64,000 nt of DNA from Amoebidium appalachense (taxonomy: Eukaryota; Ichthyosporea). The notes under the pieces are model-generated. The model had not been told where the DNA came from. It worked only from the letters and a program-made list of their open reading frames with translations, and made no database searches. A program made the position numbers and the translations under genes. The first letter of the stretch is position 1; the number at the start of each line of letters is the position of its first letter. The stretch is from the NCBI GenBank assembly GCA_963693365.1, contig CAVNZM010000003.1:2046001-2110000 (forward strand), read 5' to 3'. This document shows, piece after piece, positions 26,485-39,100 of this stretch.

Positions 26485-27331
26485 TTTTCAACCTTTCTTC
26501 TTTTTCTTCGCCACTGAAACTCACGTCATCATGCCTCCCTCCTCTCCCCCCCCCCACACACAAACACACACCAAAAACAAAATTGAGGGTGTGCCCTTGC
26601 CCAAATCACAACTTCAATGCACACGGGGACACGCACTCTTGTATATATATCCCCTCACCTGCGCCCACCCCAATCCCCCCCCCAAGCAACAGCAGCCCCA
26701 AAACCCACCCATATTCCCACACGAACACACGCGCGCGCATGCGTACACACACACTTACTCTTCAACCCTCCCCCCCCCCCCCCTCTCACGTGCACACGTA
26801 CACACGCACACACACGCAGGGACGGTGAAGATAGCAGACTTTGGGATCAGTGTACTCCTCAAGGGGGATGAAAAAATCACAGATGAGATCGAGAGGGGCA
26901 GTGAGGCATACATGGCTCCAGAAGTCAAAAAGTCCCTGCCCTACTGGGAACCCGTACGTGAAAATATGCTTCCCCCCTCCCTCCCCCCCCCCCCCCCCAC
27001 GCACACACACCGTCACCTTGTCTCTCTCTGTCTTTCATCCGTATGTTATAATATTCCCCTCCCCCCATCCACCCACCCACCCTCTCTTTCTCGTCCTCTT
27101 CGTGTGTCCCTCTGTCCCACTTTCCCACTCCTCCAACCCCCCTCTGCCCTCCCCCCCCCCCCCCCCCCCCTCTCTCTCTCTCTCTCATACACTCCTTCTC
27201 GATTTCTCTCTTCTTCACTCCCTCCTCCACACACACACACTCTTGCTCTCTTGCTCTCTTCTGTCCACTGTCCAAGCCCCATAACCCCCCCCCCCCCCAA
27301 CCCAACCCAACCCCACCTATCCACCGCTCTA

Positions 27332-27402
<71 letters not shown>

Positions 27403-27784
27403 CTCCCTCTCTCTCGATCTATGTGTATGGGTGGGTCAGACTATATCTGTGCCATCTTCTGCTTGTTGGTGGGTTGATAGCTTGATCGGTAGGTGTGGGC
27501 GTAGGTAGATAGCCCCCCCTCCCCCCCCCCCCCACCCCCTCCCCCCCCCCCCCCCCCCCCCCCACCACCACCACCACGACGACGACCAAAAAAAAGGGGG
27601 TGGAGGGGGGGGGGGGGGGGGGGATAAAGAAAAGAAAGATAAAATGGTTGAACAAAAAAAGGAAATTGCATGACCTGGATAGGTCTGTACTCTCTGCTCC
27701 TTCTTTTTTTTCTTCTTTTTTTTCTTTTTCCCCCTCCCCCTCAATGTTGTGGGTCGAGGAAAAGCCTGTATGCAAGGTCTCACA

Positions 27785-27838
<54 letters not shown>

Positions 27839-27942
27839 CGGACATGTACTCCTTGGGTGCGTCCATCTACGAGATGATCACCGGCCATCTGCCCACTGGC
27901 CGTGCAAAACCTACTTTCTGGGGTGTGCACTCCCCCTTCCCG

Positions 27943-27983
<41 letters not shown>

Positions 27984-27995
27984 AATACACACATT

Positions 27996-28026
<31 letters not shown>

Positions 28027-28265
28027 GCGCGCATCCCTCTCCCTTTCAACTCGGTGTCATCTTCCTTCTCTCGGCACATTTACACACACATTCACACACG
28101 CGCGCACACAAACACAAGCACATACACACCCCGGCACAACACCAACACACAGAACCCGTTCATCCTCCCCATGAACCTCAGCGCTGTTTCGGCGAGACGC
28201 TGGTGCGGGATCAGTCACGCATCTAAATACCACACGGCCACCACCACCACACTATCCCCCCCCCC

Positions 28266-28315
<50 letters not shown>

Positions 28316-28657
28316 ACCCCAGCCCACCCCCCTCCCCACACACACACCTTCTTCCACTTCCACTTCCCTTTTTATTTTACAACCTGCCGGCTATTTTCAT
28401 AAATGTTGTTAGACTTTCATAAGAATGGAGGTGTCATGGGGCATGACTGGTGAAAGTACCACAACCGTTTTATGGTTGTGACTTCACAAATTGGGTGCAT
28501 ACGTGTGCTTCCTTTTCATGCTTCTAATTGCGTGATGTGTGCAAGTATTCGGAGGAGGGGGCGGGGTAATGGGAGGGAAGGATGCTCGGGGTTCATGGTT
28601 GGAGTGTTTGCCTACATTCAGTGCAGTTAGCGGAAGCGTGGGTGTGGATAGGGGGAA

Positions 28658-28696
<39 letters not shown>

Positions 28697-29407
28697 ATTG
28701 CTCGCCCTCGACTCTAATTGCTTGAATGCATGTGCATGTGCTTTTATGTGTGTGTGATGAAGTGGTTGGATGGTTTGCACTGCTTGTGTGTTCTTGACTG
28801 TGTGTGCTCTTGGGTTCATGTGTGTTGGTGCCCTTTGTGCCCACGTTTTTGCGGTTGTGTGTGCATGTGTGTCTGTCTCTGTGTGTGTGTGTGTGTGTGT
28901 GCGCACGCACGTGTGCATGCCTGTGTATGGGTTTGCATGTGGGTGTGTGCGTGCCTGTGTGTTCGTGTGCGTGTGTGCACCTGTATATTGATTTGCACGT
29001 GTGTGTGTGTATGTGTGTGTGTGTGTGTGCTTGAGTGTACATGTATGAGTTTAAGTGTGTGCACTCACATGCTTTCACCCCCAAGGCAAGGTCGAGGGTC
29101 TGCTCTCACAGGCATGCAGTGGTGAGGGGGAGGCACGGCACGTGCTACTCTTGCTGCAGACCATTATGAGGACTGACCCGGATGATAGGCCCACACCAAG
29201 GGACTTACTGGAGGTGTGTGTGTGTGCGTGTGCGCACGTGCGTGTGTGTGTGCGTGCAGGCATGTGTGTGTGTATTCAATTCATGTGTTGCTGGTGTGTC
29301 TGCCTCATCTTCTCGTTTTAGTGTTTATGTGCCACATACACCATTCATATTTCCCGCCTATTTTCGTGTGTAAGCGAGGGTGCACGATTGCGTGGTCAGA
29401 GGCGCGG

Positions 29408-29459
<52 letters not shown>

Positions 29460-29918
29460 CGGTTCCAAGATCTCTAGGAGTAGAGGCTTCATTCATCGCT
29501 TTTGTGACTCTGCTCTGCGTCTGGTGTTTTTATTCTCTCCATCTCTGTTCTCGTTTCTCTTTTTCCCTCCTGCTAACTGTTGCTACCCCCCCAGAGCAAG
29601 TTCTTCAAAGACTTTGATCAGACAGAGTCGCAAGAAGCCATGCTAAGGGCATTGGAGAAGGGTAAGTGTACTTGCCTCCTATCCGCTCACACACGTGCAC
29701 GTACAGATGTACACGCATGAAATCACGGCACGACAGGCACACTCAGTCTGGAAAAAATATATACATATATATATATATATATGCTTCACCCCTCACCCCA
29801 CGGTTTGCATTCTTGCCTCCGTTAACACGTGCACACACACTTCCTGCAAACATCACACATAACAAACACATTGAATGCCGCATATATACGTACTACCCCC
29901 CCCCCCCCCCCACCACCA

Positions 29919-29963
<45 letters not shown>

Positions 29964-30866
29964 AAAAAATGAGTAAAAATGAATTTAACGACTTGCATCA
30001 TTCCACTCCTCCAGTATGCCATTCCCCAACCTCACGCCAAGAGGAAGCCCCCCCCCTTCCCGGCTGCCTCTCTTGATCTTATGGCTTGCATGGGGTCAAA
30101 TAACAACACACATGTGTTCACATAGTCGTTCCATTTCCTTTACCGGATTTAGCGATTATTTCACCCGCCCTCTTGATGTGTAATTCTCGCTTAATATGAT
30201 GTTATTGGGTAGCTGCCGATGTTGTGGTTGGTGTCGGCGTTATTGCTGTCTCGTTGCTGTATTGTTGTCGTGGTTATTGTTGCATATCTTTACTTTTTTT
30301 TTTTTTTTTTTTTTTTTTGTTGTTGTTGTTGTATCTTGAAGGTATGCAGGCATATCTGACTGACACGTGCACATGCAGGCGAAGAGCTCTACCAATCATA
30401 CCTGACCTTCCGCGCCGAATGCGAAAAGAAGGGAGCGGAAAACTTTATCGAAATAAGCTCATCATCAGCTGAGGAAGAGAGCGAATCATCATTCTACGAA
30501 GAAGAAGAAGAAGAGGAAGAAGAAGAAAAGGAAGAAAGTGAAGGGGAGGAAGAAGAGGAAGAAGAAAGTGAAATAGAAGAGAGTGAAGTTGAAGAAACAC
30601 CAGAGAAAAAGGTGAAAGCTCCGGTGAAAAAACAAGCAGATGCGAAGGGAAGGGGAAAAACGAAAGAAGAGAAAGAGAGCGACGAATCGGAATATGAGCC
30701 GAGTGAGGGGGAGGAGGAAGAGGAGGGGGGGAGTGATTATGAGACGCCAAAGGGGAAAGGGAAGAAAGGGCAGGTACAGGTGAAGAGGGTGAACTTGAGG
30801 GTGGGTGGGAGGAAGGAGAAGGGAGAGAGCGAGGAGAGTGAGGAATATGAGACGGAAGAGGAGTGA
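20863..30866 (+). CDS. Protein kinase with KEN-box-like N-terminus, coiled coil and acidic tail, 13 exons
   Basis: Exons 20863-21018, 21639-21803, 22423-22535, 22961-23147, 24597-24662, 25268-25348, 26017-26110, 26820-26953, 27838-27922, 28153-28202, 29091-29213, 29595-29661 and 30379-30866 join in frame to 602 residues. Residues 1-52 hold DKENRAP, a KEN-type degron, and several TP sites; 53-107 look like coiled coil. The kinase domain has a glycine loop (GKGSFG, about 143-148), a likely ATP lysine K165, the catalytic loop HTDIKSDN (D276), DFG (D294) and MAPE (E322), then ADMYSLGASIYEM. HRD is HTD here, so it is a non-RD kinase. The tail (441-602) is dominated by Glu and Ser. All key residues are present, so activity is expected. 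The layout suggests a cell-cycle kinase of STE-, NEK-, TOPK- or Wee1-like type, but the subfamily is open. The junction of exons 10 and 11 is the least certain. Confidence 0.8.
22085..22258. repeat. 86-bp tandem duplication in kinase intron 2
   Basis: Two nearly identical units begin at 22085 and 22171 with GGGGGGACTGTTCGTTCCC and end with CCCTCCCTGCACACAC. They differ mainly in poly-C length, so the duplication is recent. Confidence 0.9.
23259..23716 (+). repeat. Three extra copies of the end of kinase exon 4, inside intron 4
   Basis: The last 80 or so bases of exon 4 (23067-23147) recur at 23261-23342 (copy 2), 23446-23529 (copy 3) and 23668-23716 (copy 4, truncated at its 5' end in CA-rich sequence). 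Copy 2 still has a GTGAGG donor after AAGGAG, copy 3 has lost the donor (GAAGAAAA), and copy 4 reads GAGGTTGGG. Exon 4 joins exon 5 in frame without them, giving the expected kinase order NPNMELFIYMEYC, so the extra copies are not needed for the canonical protein. Copy 3 encodes the same 27 residues as exon 4. Confidence 0.85.
24512..24596 (+). repeat. (CA)n array forming the acceptor of kinase exon 5
   Basis: About 40 CA units end directly in CACACAG followed by exon 5 at 24597. No separate pyrimidine tract lies between array and acceptor. Confidence 0.85.
26142..26206. repeat. (CA)n array in kinase intron 7
   Basis: CA array shortly after the exon 7 donor and a poly-C run. Confidence 0.9.
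27333..27398. repeat. (CA)n array in kinase intron 8
   Basis: Pure CA array of about 33 units in the middle of the intron. A second CA array (27785-27837) forms the acceptor of exon 9. Confidence 0.9.
29409..29458. repeat. Poly-G run in kinase intron 11
   Basis: About 49 uninterrupted G bases on the sense strand. This is unusual because other introns of the gene carry poly-C on the sense strand. Confidence 0.9.
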
Positions 30867-31035
30867 AAGGCCTTTCCCCCCCCCCCCCTTTTTTTTTATT
30901 TGTACGTTTGTTTTTTTGTTCTAGCTTGTTTAGGTTATGTTTTGTTCATTGGATTCATAAAGAAATGTGGAAGGCCAAAAAATATTGGTTTGTAGACTTT
31001 TAAGGTATGCGTCATAAGCTAAAAGCCTGGGCCCG

Positions 31036-31072
<37 letters not shown>

Positions 31073-31599
31073 ACCTCCTTGTCCATGTTACTTTTTTTTT
31101 CCCCCTGCCCTCGAGTCACATCCTCCAAGTTGGGAAACCTTGTATACTAAGCTTCAGTTGCCTGTGTTTGTTTGGTTATCTAATTGAAACTTCTCTATCT
31201 ATCATCCCATGAGTATATCAACATGCTTTTATTAAAGCATGTCCAACAGAGATATGAGGGGGGTTCACGGTCTATATTTTTGGGGGGGGAGTTACAGGTG
31301 TTGCATTTTGAAAATCGCTTGGGAGTGCTGCCCCTCTTGTGTGGGCACTGTGTTTCAAAGCAAAGCCGCACACTAGAGGAGGGGGGCCGCAGGCGCCCCC
31401 GAGAGATATACAACAGAATTGCAGGATATATATGAGCCACCGTGTGAAGCTTTGACGGGGGCTTGGAGATAATAATGTCTGTCGGTGTCTAAAATTAAAA
31501 TTTGCATTTTCAGTGCTTGGGGTAAATCCTACGTTAGCTCCCAAGCAATAATAAAAATAAATCATCGAACCAGATTTGTTTATGCTCCTTCTTTGTATC

Positions 31600-31632
<33 letters not shown>

Positions 31633-32075
31633 CAAGTAATCGATGTTTAGTCGGCTAATTATAATGCTTTTGACGACCACATCGGCGATTCTTCCTTTAT
31701 CTGGCGGATGAATATGGTAATTTTTTTTCCTAATGCCTATACAGTAAATGGATATATCGTCCCATATGATAGGCAACGCTGATTATTGTATCCGACATGA
31801 TATATGTACATATTACATCGTATGTTACAATCGGAGTTCTACTTATGCCGGAACACCAACAAGCTTGCCTGATCAGAGCGGCACCCACCACTTTGGAGTA
31901 GGGCCTGCGGGCCCAAGCTGTCTGCCGTGGCCACACATGTGCAGGAATACAATGTGTAGCTACGTGTATAGTGCACGCGCACGTGCGTGGACACTGGCAT
32001 TGTTTAGATTAAATAGGCTAAACCCTTGATTATCTGGACCAGGTGTGCACGTGAGTGACATGTACATGTGTAACC

Positions 32076-32125
<50 letters not shown>

Positions 32126-32253
32126 ACACACATGTAGCGCTACGTGTACACGCATGCGCACACTAGTACTAGCCTTAGTTTCTGTTTCAGGTGGGATCAT
32201 CGATATCACTTTATTTGGCCGCTCCCGGTTTCAGGTTCCATACACACACACGT

Positions 32254-32317
<64 letters not shown>

Positions 32318-32534
32318 GCGCGCGCGGTATCATAATGCCCACACACCGTGAGTCAGTACACACACATGTGGCAAATACTAAAGGCCACATTTATGTAATT
32401 TGTTTTGGCCCGAATATCGAGATCTTGTCCGAATACTCGGGGAGAACTGTGATGCCCTTAAGCTGGTCTTCTTTTTTATTATTTTTTTTTGAATGCTGCC
32501 CTCGAGGCATCACTGCGGCTCCCCCCCCCCCCTC

Positions 32535-32566
<32 letters not shown>

Positions 32567-32573
32567 ACCCACA

Positions 32574-32604
<31 letters not shown>

Positions 32605-32620
32605 CACACACACACTCACA

Positions 32621-32657
<37 letters not shown>

Positions 32658-32758
32658 GCGCACGCACACACATACAGACACACTGTTCATACACCTTTTT
32701 TTATTAACTTTTTGGTACACGTGGTGTGTGGTGTTTTTTTTGTTTTTTTTGTTTGTTT

Positions 32759-32789
<31 letters not shown>

Positions 32790-32855
32790 GGAAGTCATAC
32801 AACTTTTTATTTTTAGCACCCTTTTGGTGCGTGTTGTGTAAATTCTTTTTTTTTT

Positions 32856-32886
<31 letters not shown>

Positions 32887-33913
32887 CATAGTTGTTACGT
32901 TTTCTTTTTTATTCTATTTTTATTTTCAACTGCTGAAAGCACGTACTGTTGTCTAAAATTTGGCCCATGTTCATTTTACGGTTTTAAATTTAAAACAGTA
33001 CTAGTTTTTAATTCTAACATAATTCACGTTAAGCCATGGTTAGGCAGCCATAGGTACTGTATCGATTTTAGTCGTTAAACACCTTACTGTACATTAACAT
33101 ACACATTTATACACATATATACATGATAGGCTCTACAGCTGCCTCGCTGCAACAAATATTATGCAACAAATACTGCTTCCTCAACCTAAGTTGCACGTGT
33201 GATCATGAACAACATTTTAAAATTCCAGAATTCCATAACAGGTCACAACATTAAACTTTACATTCAAGTCCTTCGTTTATGATTCTAAGTATAAATACCA
33301 GGAACCGTAGTAATGTGTATCAGTTTGCAGTCTGCAAATAAAAAAATAAAAAACGCCCAGACCCAGTAACCGTGAAATTTAACGACTATCTCATACATAT
33401 ATCCTACCCAACACGACCGTACAGATAGACTTTCTAGGATAGAAGCGCGTACGGCTGGAGAGGGAAAATCCATCGCAAGTTAGAAAAAGTCACTGAGGTA
33501 AATATTAGATATAGCCTTCAGCCCAGCCTGCCACAACCACAACTACAATTACCACACTCGTTCCACACGGGGCACACACGTTCAACAACACCACCACAAC
33601 CACAATGATACAATGGTATAAGCAGAATGATGCACACACAGCATATCACAGCCAGCAGCAAAAATGATTTCAATTGGTGTCCTTCAGCTCACTCAGCACA
33701 CCACGCGTATACCAAACCAATCGCCATTTTTATTAGCTTCCCCCCCTCCCCCCCCCCTCCCCCCCCCCCCCCCCCCCCCTCCCCCCCGGTGGGAAAAAGG
33801 AAAGAGCTTGGAAAATAGAAAACGGCAAAAAAAAGAAGATTGCGGAGGGCAAACAAGGCAAGCCAACCAAATGCAAATCAAGAGGAAAGCTTGAAGAGTA
33901 GTACATGTTATGC
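30867..33913. other. Spacer between kinase gene and minus-strand intronless gene
   Basis: No gene supported. It begins with the presumed 3' untranslated region of the kinase gene. It also holds a poly-T run (31039-31068), CA arrays (32080-32120, 32258-32302, 32577-32652), a poly-C run (31602-31630) and two neighbouring T-then-G composites (32755-32791, 32849-32886). The 33000-33600 part is AT-rich and of mixed sequence. The two genes converge on this spacer. Confidence 0.55.
32755..32886. repeat. Two adjacent poly-T then poly-G composite runs
   Basis: T(n)G(n) at 32755-32791 and again at 32849-32886, separated by about 58 bases of unrelated sequence. Confidence 0.85.
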
Positions 33914-36178
33914 CTAGTCCTTTCTGCCAAGCTGCCTTTCCAAATTTACCAAAAAATCGTCAGGCCTCTCCGGCCAGACGGGAAAGTTGATGTCAAGGGG
34001 GTCCAAACTCAAATTTTGCTGACGAGCCAGAATAGACTGCTGCCTTACAGCTTGCTCGAGCCTATTTTCCGGGCTCATCTCGCGGAAATTTCCGGTAGAT
34101 TCCCTGTATCCACTTTCCGTATTTTCTAACATGTTGGCCCTGGCGGTAGTTTCAGACGCAGAATTCCCGAAAGTTTGACCATCCTCATTCCAAAAACCGG
34201 AAAATACACCGGGCACAGGCGAAAATTTCACACTCGGCGAGCTGGCTGGATCAAAAGAGGGTCTGATGCTGATGCTGGTGAGTGATTGTGTACGGTTTGG
34301 AAACCCAATAAAAGGATATATTTGCCGGTCTTCAGCGCAAATTGGGGGGCTCCTATATGTATTTTCGACTAGATCGCTGCTGGAAAGCCGCCGGAAATCG
34401 AAATCAAAAACCCCGGCTGCATCCTCATGTAATGTCGATGTCGTACGCGGGCTCGGAAATGAGCCGCCTGCTTTACTGTTGTGCAGAGGATACGGTTGTT
34501 GGCGTGGAGAATCACGTGCCGAACCAAAACCCCCCCGCAGCCGCGTGGAATTTAAAGGTCGCTGCTGAAACAGTTGAATTGGACGACCCCCGCCAATACG
34601 AAAATTCGATTCCATATCCCCCATTTCGATCGGTAGAGGCACAGCTTGAGAGTCCTGTTGCGGTGGAGGGAGCGATGCATATGGGGGGGTCTGTTCCTTT
34701 GTGCGTGAAATTCCATGCACAGACTCTGGCATTCGAGCCAAATTCGTACCGTCACGCCTATTTCGCCACTCCGGGTCCGCGAGAAATGCGAGGTTGGAAA
34801 ACGATTCACTAGCACCCACCGCGGGATCCGCCAGTGAAATTCGTGTTGTGGGGGTTTTTTGGGCGTTGGAATTGTTCGTTACCCCATCCGTGTTTGTCGA
34901 CCCCCAGCTGCCCGCGAAATTTCGTTGTGCCACAGTGGTGGGGGTGTTGTGTTCTTCGTTTTGAGAAAGGAGTCGTTGCCGGTGCAGCTGAACTTGAAAG
35001 AGTAGCTGATGATGCAATTGCAAATTTCGTTGACGTGCCGCCTCCGCATTTTCCCTTGTTTCGGTGGCGGGGCTCATTGCTGAAAATCCGGTAAAACCCC
35101 CGCCCAAATCCTTGTCGTCCGAAGTTGCCATCCACCCGAACTCTGCCGTCGGTCGTGGGTGAATGTCGAGACTGTGGGCTCGCCTGCGGATTTGAAGGGG
35201 TTGATGGGATTGGTTGAGTGCCGTGGTGTCCCAGAAGGAAAAAGACCGACCATTTTTGCCAATTTGCGGCTGGCAGCCATCATTAAACCCCGCATTCCAA
35301 TCCTCTCCACCACCCTCGTGCAAATTTGAGGTCGAATATTGGATCCCCCCGTCCACATATTCGCTGCCGTACGTAAAATCATCAATGTCCATGTTTGGTG
35401 ACTGGTTCTGAAACTGGCGGTGATTTGGAAGCGAAAATTGTGCCGAGAACCCGGAAAAACCCCCCTCGCTGTGTGCGCGTCCGGTGCTTAATGGGTTAAC
35501 ATTTCCCGTCGGGCGCAGTGGGTAGGCAGTACCACCGCGGGGTATTTCCGTATGTTCATAAGCTCCCCATATGTTGCTCTCATGCAAATTGGGGGTTTTT
35601 GAACTCGCATATTCATACGTCATCGCGTTTCTATTCTTAGGTGTGGAGAGTAGAGGAATGTGTGCCAGAGACAGCGCCTGGCCGCGGGTAAACAGAAACG
35701 GTTGGTTGCCCAGGCCGATATTTAACGGCCGCTCTACCGCACTCGGTTTGCGTAAAGCAGGGCACAGCGTTCTCTTATGCACACCCCACTGCGAGTCTAG
35801 CTCGGATTGCAATGACATGAAGTCCCGTTCGCACAATGGGTGGAGTGATGCGATCTTGACCGTAGGACCGCTGGCATCTTCGAACAGAAATCTGTATTCC
35901 GGGTACTCCGTGAAAAGGCTCGCACGGTGCTGGTATATGTGTGCTATTATCGCTATTATATCGCCTCTTTTTGGCTTCCACAACTCAACCAATCGTCCCA
36001 TGTGGTCTTTAATCGTGACAGTCATGCGCCCCCAACTAAAGAGGGAATGGACCGCACCATTATCACGGAGCGCAATGAGCCGTTTGATAACAGCGCTGAT
36101 GCGAAGCTCCACATGAGGAATAGTTTGAAGGTCGCTATTAAGTGTGCGCTTTGTGTTGCGCGGGAGTTTCGCAGACAT
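33914..36178 (-). CDS. Unrecognised 754-residue protein, intronless
   Basis: One uninterrupted frame on the minus strand. The frame is open up to 36223, but the first ATG is at 36178 (MSAKLPRNTKRT). Residues 1 to about 150 look like a folded domain, with ISAVIKRLIALRDNGAVHSL, an LFSWGRMTVTIKD stretch and LWKPKRGDIIAIIAHIYQ. The rest is low-complexity, rich in Asn, Gln, Ser, Gly and Pro, and looks disordered. A short motif recurs in the disordered part: GGFSGFSA, GGGFTGFSA and GVFSGFW. Base composition is mixed, with none of the C runs or CA arrays of its neighbours, and there are no introns, unlike the flanking genes. I do not recognise the family. Regulatory or RNA-binding roles are possible for such a layout but unsupported. 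Confidence 0.6.
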   Translation of the reverse strand: MSAKLPRNTKRTLNSDLQTIPHVELRISAVIKRLIALRDNGAVHSLFSWGRMTVTIKDHMGRLVELWKPKRGDIIAIIAHIYQHRASLFTEYPEYRFLFEDASGPTVKIASLHPLCERDFMSLQSELDSQWGVHKRTLCPALRKPSAVERPLNIGLGNQPFLFTRGQALSLAHIPLLSTPKNRNAMTYEYASSKTPNLHESNIWGAYEHTEIPRGGTAYPLRPTGNVNPLSTGRAHSEGGFSGFSAQFSLPNHRQFQNQSPNMDIDDFTYGSEYVDGGIQYSTSNLHEGGGEDWNAGFNDGCQPQIGKNGRSFSFWDTTALNQSHQPLQIRRRAHSLDIHPRPTAEFGWMATSDDKDLGGGFTGFSAMSPATETRENAEAARQRNLQLHHQLLFQVQLHRQRLLSQNEEHNTPTTVAQRNFAGSWGSTNTDGVTNNSNAQKTPTTRISLADPAVGASESFSNLAFLADPEWRNRRDGTNLARMPESVHGISRTKEQTPPYASLPPPQQDSQAVPLPIEMGDMESNFRIGGGRPIQLFQQRPLNSTRLRGGFGSARDSPRQQPYPLHNSKAGGSFPSPRTTSTLHEDAAGVFDFDFRRLSSSDLVENTYRSPPICAEDRQIYPFIGFPNRTQSLTSISIRPSFDPASSPSVKFSPVPGVFSGFWNEDGQTFGNSASETTARANMLENTESGYRESTGNFREMSPENRLEQAVRQQSILARQQNLSLDPLDINFPVWPERPDDFLVNLERQLGRKD

Positions 36179-39100
36179 GCTCACAAGTGTGCTTAACGCG
36201 ATCCATGCATGGGTTACATGCAATGTGTTAAACCGTTTCTACTTCAAGGCATCTATCGGTATCACTAGAGTCAAGGTTTGGAATCCCATGCCTTTCGAAT
36301 GCCGATGGTGTCGGTGGTAGGTATGTGTGTGTGCAAAAGAACATATGTGGTGTGAAAAAAGGGTTGTGCATGCACACGAATGGTGGTGTGTGTGACAATG
36401 CTGGTGTGTTTGTGCTGGAGTGGGGTTGACCGGCAGCACACCGTTTGCAAAAACGAACATTGGGAGTTATTGTAATGATCTCGCATTCGCACTGAGTTTG
36501 AGAGCTACGACCCAAAAACGGTGTACCCAAACGATTTTCCCAGGAATGAACAGAAGGGAAAGATACATCCTGTTCTAACTGTGGGTTTTTGACATGTCAA
36601 TGGCCCATAAGGCTTGTTTTTCTGAAGCTACTAGGGCGGCGCGTGCGCTTAAGAAAAGCCCGCAACCGTCGGATCTACGTCATTCCTCCCCAAACCAAAT
36701 CTTTCTGAGCTATTTACCCCCCGACCAAATTTCAAAAAAAGGTTTTTTTTATTGAGCAATTCGACCGACATAGGGCCAAATAGTTACAACCGCTGGACTG
36801 GGCCGGGAATCAGATAAAATCAAATCTAAAACGCTGATTACATCTGCAATTCCTCTTTAAAACAAATGAGCCATTTGATTGGATCCGCAATTCCATTTTA
36901 AAAAATTAGTTGTGACTATTCGGTATTTGGCCAGATGGTTTTTTGTCATTTTAATCCAAATACAAGGGACCAGGACTTTTCGACTGTGATTTTATTCCTA
37001 ATGTTTGACCAGCCTATGTATATATAAAATAAAGTACGATGCTTTAAAAATAGGTATTTTTATAACACTAATTGATCCCAGAATAATAACATATAAGTCA
37101 ATACTGGCAGCAATCTTTTTTCAGAGTTTTTATAATTTTGTTCTTTTACCCCCCAAGAGCTCAAGGAGGTAGCTTCGCGTGGATCTACGAGATCTGTTTG
37201 ATTGGTGAATACTTTGTGAGGTGGGTAAAAGAAGAACACAGAGTTCTAGAAATCAACAAAGAAGCCTTAGACAAACTCCTATCAGCTACACTCGTATACA
37301 GCTGATACATACTCAAAATGCAGCGAGTCTCTGCTGTAGCATATCTATATATGATATGTATGGTATATGGTAGAGATGTTACAAAAAGACTTTCGACTTA
37401 TATACCAGGAGTTGTACCTGCGCACGTATGTATACGGCCGGCGGGCCGCCGGATTTGGCATGTGCGCAGCTGCGCAGCCGCAGGACTCTGGTGCCGGATA
37501 CTATTCTGTATCGTCTGGCGACCCGTAAGTGAAATATATACATATATCATGACAGCATGGACGGCTAACCGTAAATACTTATGCGAAACTGTCTGTATGA
37601 TATATGGCAATTATATGCCTCTATTTTTTTGTCGCCAATCAACCCGGAAGAGCCGTTGAGCCGGAAGCAGCCCCCTATTTCACATTTCATATTTATGGAG
37701 TAGAAATTGCACCGCCTCTGGTTGATCTAAGATAGACTAATTTAGATTTATTAATTGAGAATCTCAATGTGTTTGCTTCGCTCTAGGGAGATCCAGCCAG
37801 CCGAACTGGCGAAATGAAGGGTTGAGTGATCGGCGGTCATATACCAAATCCTGCTTATAATGCTTAAAATCAGTACTTTGAATATAAAAGGGGGTTTGAT
37901 AATAAACAAAGCGACAAGCATTTCTTGTATAAGTACATGGGGTGTCTGGCGCCTATTTCGTAGCGAAAACAGGCAAAAACCATAATTTCATCAAAGACGA
38001 TCGACCTCGAGGCAAGGTGGTAATGGGCTATGCAAGACGGGTTTTGATGATTTTAGCGATGTAGGCGTTGTCGGAGCACCCCTACTGCTTATATCATTTT
38101 TGCGCGCCTTTTTATTTCCTAAAACTTTTTCTTATGGACGAAAACCAACTTTCTAAGTGAAATCGGGGCCTAACTGCTTTTGAGAGGCTGTCGGTCTGAG
38201 ATTTTGGCCTGTCACCCCCTAAGCGGCCCTTACCTTAGCCCTTACTTTTGGCGCAACCAATCACAAGATTCGAATTGTTCCGGTGAGCCATATAAGGCTA
38301 GGCAGAATTTGAAAAAAAACATTTCTAAACCGGTCTGATGCCAGACTGATGGCCACAAATAATACTGCACCACCACCGTCGAACCGTGACGTACCGGGTA
38401 CTTGATCATGAATGTCCAAAATGGCAGGGCAAAATGGCACCAAAATTAAAATATACCGATTAGCCTAAGTTTTATGAAATTTATCTCACATACGTACGCC
38501 ACAGGTAGCCCCATCATGATCAACCTACCCTTGGCCCCTATCACGGCGTCGCACGTCGACATGTACGTACATAGTACAAAATGTGCAATCACACAGACGT
38601 ACGCGTGTACACCGGTGGTGCACATAGACCAGCCTGTGCCCACTACAACCACCAGTTTTGCGGGCAGCTGTAATTATGGCACAGTAGCAAGGCAGGCAGC
38701 GCATGCACCACAGATCAGATTCTATCAAGTTGCAATTGTGGTGTACAGTAACGTTGGGGAATCGTATGGGCTTCTGGATCTGCTGAAGCTAGGCACCAGC
38801 ACGTGCAACCACGCGTGCTCATGCAATTGCAGTTTGGTAAAGGTTGTTCGGGGCTTTCAAGGGAAAACGTAGGCACTCGTCCTCCAGCCCTCGGGTCCTG
38901 GTCCCACCCGGGCAGCCTTATTATGATTTAGATGATCATGACATGCACACTCTCATGAGGACTACAATTATCCTATCTAACTTCTCTCTCTCTCCGGACC
39001 CTCCCTTCGAATTCCTCCCTAGCTAGGCCGGGAGTCCCTCCTTCCCTTATATATGCAGGGCTCCATCCCTCCGTTTCCCTCTCCCTCTCCCCATCCCTCC

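Noticed and set aside
28539-29084. Cys-Val rich frame in kinase intron 10
   Set aside because: Translation of GT arrays; it lies between exons 10 and 11.
38474-38872. 132-codon frame in the spacer downstream of DAK
   Set aside because: Composition is ordinary, but there is no recognisable motif, no splice partners and no other support; too weak for a gene call.
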